Source of the DNA: Betaproteobacteria bacterium
GTDB taxonomy: Bacteria > Pseudomonadota > Gammaproteobacteria > Burkholderiales > Thiobacteraceae
DNA: 36,337 bases
Direction of reading: 5' to 3'
Assembly (NCBI GenBank): GCA_025361165.1
Contig: JANYAU010000019.1
Span: 1 to 36,337 of the forward strand
The translations under genes were made by a program, and so were the position numbers. The notes beneath the pieces are model-generated. The model saw only the letters and a program-made list of their open reading frames with translations, did not search any database and had not been told where the DNA came from. Shown in pieces: positions 31,211-36,337 of this stretch. Position 1 is the first letter of the stretch; each line of letters begins with the position of its first letter.

Positions 31211-33359
31211 GCTTAGCGTATTGCAGCGCCAAGCGCTTCGTTCCACCCTGCCTGAAATTCACTTCCACCTCCGCATCTGCGCCGCGCCCACGGCAATGCA
31301 CAATCACGCCATTGCCAAACTTCGGGTGCATGACGTTTTGACCGACGCGAAAACTTTGCCCGGATTCGGATTCGGTGCGTTGCGTGCGCGGCTCTTCCCA
31401 GGCCGGAGACGCATCCACGGCTCTTTGCGGCGCGTTGATCGTCTTAAGGAGCTTCTCGGGAATTTCGTTTAGAAAACGCGAAGCGATGCCGTAACGCATT
31501 TGCCCGTGCAACATGCGGCTCTGCGCGAAGGAAAGATATAAGCGACGGCGCGCGCGGGTGATCGCTACATACATCAGCCGCCGCTCTTCTTCCAAGCCAT
31601 CGTGCTCGAACATACTGTTCTCGTGCGGACACAAGCCTTCTTCCAAACCGCTGATGAACACGCTGTGGAATTCCAAGCCCTTGGCTGCATGTACCGTCAT
31701 CAATTGCACTGCCTCCATGCCGCTCGCCGCCTGGTTGTCGCCTGCTTCCAGCGCGGCGTGCGTGAGAAAGGCGGTGAGCGCGTCCGGCATTTCTTCGGTG
31801 CGCTCGCCGTCGTATTCATTCAGGAACGCCGTGGCGGCGTTGACCAACTCTTCCAGGTTTTCGATGCGGTCGGCCTCGGTCTTGGAAGCCTGATAATGCG
31901 CCACCAGCCCACTCGCGTGCAGCAGATGCTCGACTTGTTCGGCCAGGTTCAGCCCGGTGGTTTCGCGCCGCATGGCTTCGATTAACATCACGAACGCCGG
32001 CACGCCTTTACCCGTGTCGGCTTTGCCGCCTCTTTTACACGCCGCTTGCCACAGCGTGACGCCTTGCTCGCGCGCCGCTTCTTGGATTTGCTCGACCGTG
32101 CGCGCGCCGATGCCGCGCGCCGGGAAATTGATCACGCGCAACAGCGCGGTGTCGTCTTCCGGGTTGGCAATGAGGCGCAAATAGGCGAGCGCATGTTTCA
32201 CTTCCTGGCGCTCGAAGAAGCGCAGGCCGCCATACACGCGATAAGGAATGCTGGCTGAAAACAGCGCATGTTCCAGTACCCGCGATTGGGCGTTGGAACG
32301 ATAGAGGAGCGCGATGTGCGAAGGCGCGACGCCCTCGCCCACGAGCGCGCGGATTTCATCCACGATAAATTGCGCTTCGTCGAAATCGGAACTCGCGGCA
32401 TACAGCCTGATCGGCTCGCCCGCGCCTTCCGCGGTCCACAGGTTTTTGCCCAGACGCTCGCTGTTGTGGCCGATGAGCATATTCGCCGCGTCCAAAATAT
32501 TGCCCTGCGAACGGTAATTTTGTTCCAGCTTGATCACGCTGGTGACCGCGAACTCGCGCAAGAAGGTTTGCATATTGCCGGCATGCGCGCCGCGAAAGGC
32601 GTAGATGGATTGATCGTCGTCGCCCACCGCGAACACGACATTGTCTTTACCCGCCATCAACTTCAGCCACTCATATTGAAAGCGGCTGGTGTCTTGAAAT
32701 TCGTCCACCAAAATATATTTGAAGCGCGCTTGGTAATGCAGGCGCAGCGGTTCATTGCGGTTGAGTAACTCATACGAGCGCAGCAACAATTCGGCGAAAT
32801 CCACCACGCCCTCGCGTTGGCATTGTTGTTCGTAGGCGGCGTAAAGATCGCGATAACGCATGCCGGTCTCGTCCAGCGCCTCGACATCATTTGCGCGCAG
32901 CCCTTGTTCCTTGGCATTGTTGATAAAGTACGACACCTGCTTCGGCGGATATTTCTCGTCGTCGATATTCAACAGCTTCATCAAGCGCTTGATTGCCGAG
33001 AGCTGATCCTGCGAATCCAGAATTTGAAACAAAACTGGTAAGTTCGCCTCGCGGTGATGCGCGCGCAGCAAGCGGTTGCATAAGCCGTGGAAGGTGCCAA
33101 CCCACATACCGCGCGGATTGATCGGCAACATGCCGGTAATCCGCGTAAGCATTTCTTTTGCCGCCTTGTTGGTGAAGGTAACCGCCAGCACCCCCGCCGG
33201 GCTTACTTGCCCGGTTTGGATCAAATAGGCGATGCGGGTGGTGAGCACGCGCGTCTTGCCGCTGCCCGCGCCGGCCAGAATCAGCGCCGATTGGCGCGGC
33301 AAAGTGACGGCGGCGAGTTGTTCGGGGTTGAGGTGTTCGAGGAATGCGTTAGGAGTCAC
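31197..33359 (-). CDS. uvrD: UvrD-type superfamily 1A DNA helicase
   Basis: 3'-5' helicase for nucleotide-excision and mismatch repair. 720 residues with all SF1A motifs: LNPEQLAAVTLPRQSALILA (Q), Walker A AGAGSGKT, LVDEFQDTS (II), VGDDDQSIYAFRGA (III), LEQNYRSQ (IV), LMTVHAAKGLEF (V) and LMYVAITRARRRLYL (VI). The C-terminus carries the Tudor-like segment VMHPKFGNGVIVHCRG and ends LALQYAKLSPV, which supports UvrD/PcrA over Rep. The start is GTG 33359 with no clear ribosome site; no other start precedes the Q motif. Convergent overlap with the BPSS1780-like gene is 14 nt. Confidence 0.95.
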   Translation of the reverse strand: MTPNAFLEHLNPEQLAAVTLPRQSALILAGAGSGKTRVLTTRIAYLIQTGQVSPAGVLAVTFTNKAAKEMLTRITGMLPINPRGMWVGTFHGLCNRLLRAHHREANLPVLFQILDSQDQLSAIKRLMKLLNIDDEKYPPKQVSYFINNAKEQGLRANDVEALDETGMRYRDLYAAYEQQCQREGVVDFAELLLRSYELLNRNEPLRLHYQARFKYILVDEFQDTSRFQYEWLKLMAGKDNVVFAVGDDDQSIYAFRGAHAGNMQTFLREFAVTSVIKLEQNYRSQGNILDAANMLIGHNSERLGKNLWTAEGAGEPIRLYAASSDFDEAQFIVDEIRALVGEGVAPSHIALLYRSNAQSRVLEHALFSASIPYRVYGGLRFFERQEVKHALAYLRLIANPEDDTALLRVINFPARGIGARTVEQIQEAAREQGVTLWQAACKRGGKADTGKGVPAFVMLIEAMRRETTGLNLAEQVEHLLHASGLVAHYQASKTEADRIENLEELVNAATAFLNEYDGERTEEMPDALTAFLTHAALEAGDNQAASGMEAVQLMTVHAAKGLEFHSVFISGLEEGLCPHENSMFEHDGLEEERRLMYVAITRARRRLYLSFAQSRMLHGQMRYGIASRFLNEIPEKLLKTINAPQRAVDASPAWEEPRTQRTESESGQSFRVGQNVMHPKFGNGVIVHCRGRGADAEVEVNFRQGGTKRLALQYAKLSPV

Positions 33360-33434
33360 GGGAAAGCGGCTTGGCGATGAAGCGCTGAATTATACGGGAT
33401 ATGTCGCGCGCGGGACGCTGCGAAACGGCAGCGC

Positions 33435-36107
33435 TCAGTTACCCACTTTTAAATTCGTCGGCTGCGCAGGCAATCGAGCACTTGGGGCATCCAGCATTTC
33501 CAGCGGCTGGGGATGCTGGATAGCGTAGCCCTGGGCATGATCCACACCCAGTTCCTTGAGGATGTCCAAAATATCCTGGCTTTCCGCGCATTCCGCCACG
33601 GTCTGGATCGCCATGACGTGCGCGACGCGGTTGATCGCTTCCGCGATGGCGCGATGAATGCGATCTTCGGCGATGCGCTTGATGAAGCCGCCGTCAATTT
33701 TGAGAAAATCCACCGGCAGCGCTTTGATTTGCTCGAACGAGGAAAGACCGGCGCCGAAATGATCCAGGGCAAACAAGCAGCCGAGATTTTTTAGTTCCCG
33801 GATCATGCTCGCGGCGCGGTGAAGATTGGCGGTGGCGGTGGTTTCCGTGATTTCAAAACACAGCATATGCGCCGGCACGCTGTATTCTCCGAGCCATAGC
33901 CGAATTGCTTCGACCAGGCCGGCATCCTCCAGCGCGGCGGCCGATAGATTGATGGCGTAGAGCGGGGGAGCCTCACCATAGGCCGGGCCATGCCGCGCGG
34001 CGCAACTGGCGATCACGTGGCGCACCACCCAGCGATCGATCGCCGCCAACAAATGGTAACGCTCGGCCGTCGGCAGGAACGCGCCCGGCGCGATCAACTG
34101 GCCGGCCTCATCCTGCATGCGCAATAGGATTTCGTAGTGCCTGCGCCCGCTAGTATTGGCGGCAAGCGGGGTGATGGGCTGGTAGCAGAGATGAAACCGG
34201 TCTTCATTCAGCGCTTGGTTGATGCGCTCCACCCACTGCATTTGCGCGTGGCGCTCGGCCGACTCGGCTTCGGTGGGCGCGTACACATGCACGCGGTTGC
34301 GGCCCTTTTCCTTGGCCATGTAACACGCGGCATCCGCCGCGCTGAGTGCCGCCGCCGCGCTTTCGGTGGCTTCCGTCAGCAGCGCTACGCCGATACTGAC
34401 CCCAATGGAAAAGGTCTTGTCGCGCCAATGGAAATGAAAATCCCGCACGGCCTCCAGCAGCTCGCTGGCGATGCGCCAGGCTTGATCCAAGGGGCAATGC
34501 TCCAATAGCGCACCGAATTCGTCGCCGCCCAATCGCGCCAGCGTATCCCGCTGCCGCAGCTTTTTTTGCAGCACGCCGCTGAGCTGTCGTAGCAGCTCAT
34601 CGCCGGCGGCATGGCCGCAACTGTCGTTCACCACCTTGAATTGATCCAAGTCCAGATAGCACAGCGCATGCTCGGAACGATCCGCGCGCGCGCTTTCCAA
34701 CACGCGCGCCAGGCGCCATTCGAATTCCTTTCGATTGACCAGACTCGTCAGCGCATCGTGCGTCGCCTGATAAAATAATTGTTGCTTCATCGCCTGGGCC
34801 TCGGTGACGTCGTGGAACACCACCACCGCGCCCATAATCTGGCCGCGCTCTCGGATCGGCTGGGTGGAAAATTCCGCTGGGAAGGCCTCGCGATTCTTGC
34901 GCAACACCAACTCGACCACCCCACGGCTCGCCTCGCCGCCGCGCAGCACGGCGCACAACGGGCATTCTTCCGCCGGCAACGGCGCTCCCTCCGGGCCGCA
35001 CGGATGCAGCAAGTCGTGCGCGGGCAGGCCGAGCACTTCTTCCCGCGCGTAGCCCAGCATCGTCAGCGCCGCGTCGTTGATGAAGGTGCAGCCCCCTTTG
35101 GCGTCGATGCCGTAGATGCCCTCGCCGGCAGATTCCAGCAGGAGGCGGAAGCGCGTCTCGCTGACGCGTAGTGCCGACTCCACGCGCCTGCGCTCACCCA
35201 ATTCATTGACCAGCTTGGTATTGGCATCTTCGAGCAGCGCGGTGCGTTTATCCAGCAAGGCAGTGCGCTGGGCCACCAGATGCTCAAGCCGACGCCGGTG
35301 CTGCTCCAACTCTTCCAGCAGGTGCTTGTCCTCGGTGATATCCACCAAGATCCCCTGCAGGAACAGCGCTTGCCCGTGCTCGTCCTTGACTACGGCCGCT
35401 TCGTCGAGGAACCAGCGGTAAGCGCCGCCGCGCCCCTGCAGACGGTATTCGCAACGCTGCGGCTGTCCTCTGCCGCGCATCGTGTCGAATTCCTCGACTG
35501 CCTGTGGCCGGTCTTCCGGGTGGATGCGGTTGCGCACGAAACCGATCTCCGCCAGGCACGCCTCGGGCGCGAAGCCGAGAATCGCCACTTGCGGGCTGAT
35601 GTACAACAGCTTGCCGGGGGTGGCGAGATCGGCGATATAAGCGATGGCGGGAATTTGCTCCACCAGCATACGGTATTTGGCCTCCGCCAATACCTTTTGC
35701 GCGCGCATCTGGCGCTCGCTCAACACGCGTTCGATGATCGCGGGCAGCAGTTCCAGATACAGGCGATCGACATCCTTCACCAGGTAATCGCGCGCGCCGC
35801 GGCGCATCGCTTCCACCGCGATGCGCACATTGTCCGCGCCGGTGAGCATCAGCACCGGCATCGGGAGGGCGCCTGCCTCGCCCGCCAACTCGGCTAGAAA
35901 CTCAATGCCGGTCAAGTCCGGCAGATGATGATCGAGCAAAACACAGTCCGGGTGGTGCGTCGCGGCTAACTGCAAGCCCTCGCGCCCGGTTTCCGCCTCC
36001 AAAAACTCGAATTCGAACAAGGGATGCTGCGCCAATGCGCGCCGGCACGCCAGACGGTCGACGGTGTCGTCCTCGACGATCAATAGGCGGACACGCTGCT
36101 TGCTCAT
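33435..36107 (-). CDS. REC-PAS-PAS-GGDEF-EAL signalling protein
   Basis: 890-residue cytosolic c-di-GMP protein. ATG 36107 forms an ATGA overlap with the upstream response regulator gene and is preferred to 36131. Order: receiver (1-125, phosphoacceptor Asp59 in VLLDHHLPDL), PAS1 (about 155-270), coiled coil (about 275-320, rich in Leu/Arg/Glu), PAS2 (about 325-440, with Cys-containing AEECPLC), GGDEF (about 450-610, LARLGGDEFGALLE, inhibitory I-site RQRD five residues before), EAL (about 630-880). The cyclase motif is intact. In the EAL domain E-I-L, the EITE motif and KIDG are present, but the DDFG motif reads LDHFGAGLSS, so one metal-binding Asp is His. Net cyclase activity is therefore more likely than phosphodiesterase activity. 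Confidence 0.92.
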   Translation of the reverse strand: MSKQRVRLLIVEDDTVDRLACRRALAQHPLFEFEFLEAETGREGLQLAATHHPDCVLLDHHLPDLTGIEFLAELAGEAGALPMPVLMLTGADNVRIAVEAMRRGARDYLVKDVDRLYLELLPAIIERVLSERQMRAQKVLAEAKYRMLVEQIPAIAYIADLATPGKLLYISPQVAILGFAPEACLAEIGFVRNRIHPEDRPQAVEEFDTMRGRGQPQRCEYRLQGRGGAYRWFLDEAAVVKDEHGQALFLQGILVDITEDKHLLEELEQHRRRLEHLVAQRTALLDKRTALLEDANTKLVNELGERRRVESALRVSETRFRLLLESAGEGIYGIDAKGGCTFINDAALTMLGYAREEVLGLPAHDLLHPCGPEGAPLPAEECPLCAVLRGGEASRGVVELVLRKNREAFPAEFSTQPIRERGQIMGAVVVFHDVTEAQAMKQQLFYQATHDALTSLVNRKEFEWRLARVLESARADRSEHALCYLDLDQFKVVNDSCGHAAGDELLRQLSGVLQKKLRQRDTLARLGGDEFGALLEHCPLDQAWRIASELLEAVRDFHFHWRDKTFSIGVSIGVALLTEATESAAAALSAADAACYMAKEKGRNRVHVYAPTEAESAERHAQMQWVERINQALNEDRFHLCYQPITPLAANTSGRRHYEILLRMQDEAGQLIAPGAFLPTAERYHLLAAIDRWVVRHVIASCAARHGPAYGEAPPLYAINLSAAALEDAGLVEAIRLWLGEYSVPAHMLCFEITETTATANLHRAASMIRELKNLGCLFALDHFGAGLSSFEQIKALPVDFLKIDGGFIKRIAEDRIHRAIAEAINRVAHVMAIQTVAECAESQDILDILKELGVDHAQGYAIQHPQPLEMLDAPSARLPAQPTNLKVGN

Positions 36108-36337
36108 TGCGGAAATTCGCTGATGGTCCAATAAGCGTCGATGGTTCGAATGGTTTCCACGAATTGCGGGTAATCCACCGGCTTGCGCATATAGCCGGCG
36201 ACACCGAGCTGGAAGCTCTCGACTTTATCCTCCTGCTCTTCCGAGGTGGTGAGTACCACCACGGGAATGCCCTTCAGACTCTCGTCCTTCTTGGCGATCT
36301 GCAAAAACTCGATGCCGCCCATGATCGGCATGTTGAG
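36104..36337 (-). CDS. Single-domain CheY-like response regulator, 3' part
   Basis: The frame is open to the window edge, so the N-terminal half, including the phosphoacceptor Asp expected just before LNMPIMGG, lies outside. Visible receiver parts are the switch Thr in VVVLTTSEEQEDKV, the conserved Lys in AGYMRKPVDYPQF, and the terminal helix FVETIRTIDAYWTISEF. The YWTISE-type ending is common in stand-alone regulators beside phytochrome-like or hybrid kinases. No output domain follows. The stop overlaps the ATG of the GGDEF-EAL gene (ATGA), so the two are cotranslated. Confidence 0.92.
   Translation of the reverse strand, partial: LNMPIMGGIEFLQIAKKDESLKGIPVVVLTTSEEQEDKVESFQLGVAGYMRKPVDYPQFVETIRTIDAYWTISEFPQ

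Overview
The window looks like part of a betaproteobacterial chromosome, most likely from the Nitrosomonadales/Burkholderiales side. I judge this from gene content and order: polA-dusB-fis-purH-purD-purE-tsaC in one orientation, type II (APH-like) thrB beside a BPSS1780-like membrane protein and a UvrD helicase, hemF, and a livKHMGF operon. Most of the window is GC-rich housekeeping sequence. No rRNA, tRNA, CRISPR array, transposase or integrase was seen.

Layout. 1-1661 (+): 3' part of a YyaL/DUF255-type protein, then a small periplasmic class I cytochrome c and an intrinsic terminator. 1765-6462 (+): a complete branched-chain amino acid ABC transporter operon (livK, livH, livM, livG, livF); the last four genes overlap by 14-17 nt. 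6463-8195: an AT-richer accessory island with two genes, a DUF5343 protein and a Swt1-like HEPN protein with an intact RNxxxH ribonuclease motif. It is bounded by a 32-nt inverted repeat (28/32 identical) and a candidate AAAACT direct repeat. An attC-like site starts immediately after the HEPN stop codon. 8196-19853 (-): reading in the direction of transcription, alpha/beta hydrolase (Cys nucleophile), acyl carrier protein, ketoacyl synthase, OmpR-type regulator, TctE-like sensor kinase, then czcCBA-type metal efflux genes, hemF and pgsA. 19978-28273 (-): polA, dusB-fis, purH, purD, purE and tsaC, with a perfect 22-bp inverted repeat between purH and purD. 28286-31210 (+): a LOG-family nucleotide hydrolase, a DUF2782 periplasmic protein, homoserine kinase and a BPSS1780-like membrane protein. 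31197-36337 (-): UvrD, a REC-PAS-PAS-GGDEF-EAL protein, and the 3' part of a single-domain response regulator.

How the genes work together. The liv genes form one importer. The regulator/kinase pair probably controls the czcCBA-like exporter: the promoter region before czcC has an 11-bp-period direct repeat just upstream of a TATGAT -10, as expected for an OmpR/PhoB-family site. The acyl carrier protein, ketoacyl synthase and hydrolase form a small carrier-protein-dependent acyl pathway of unknown product, located so close to the two-component genes that cotranscription is likely. The single-domain regulator and the GGDEF-EAL protein are translationally coupled and should feed one phosphorelay into c-di-GMP signalling.

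The best candidate for an undescribed system is the 1.7-kb island at 6476-8158: a DUF5343-HEPN pair in a transposase-less, inverted-repeat-bounded unit with an integron-cassette-like end. Its defence or toxin role is inference; the repeats and the HEPN motif are visible in the sequence.
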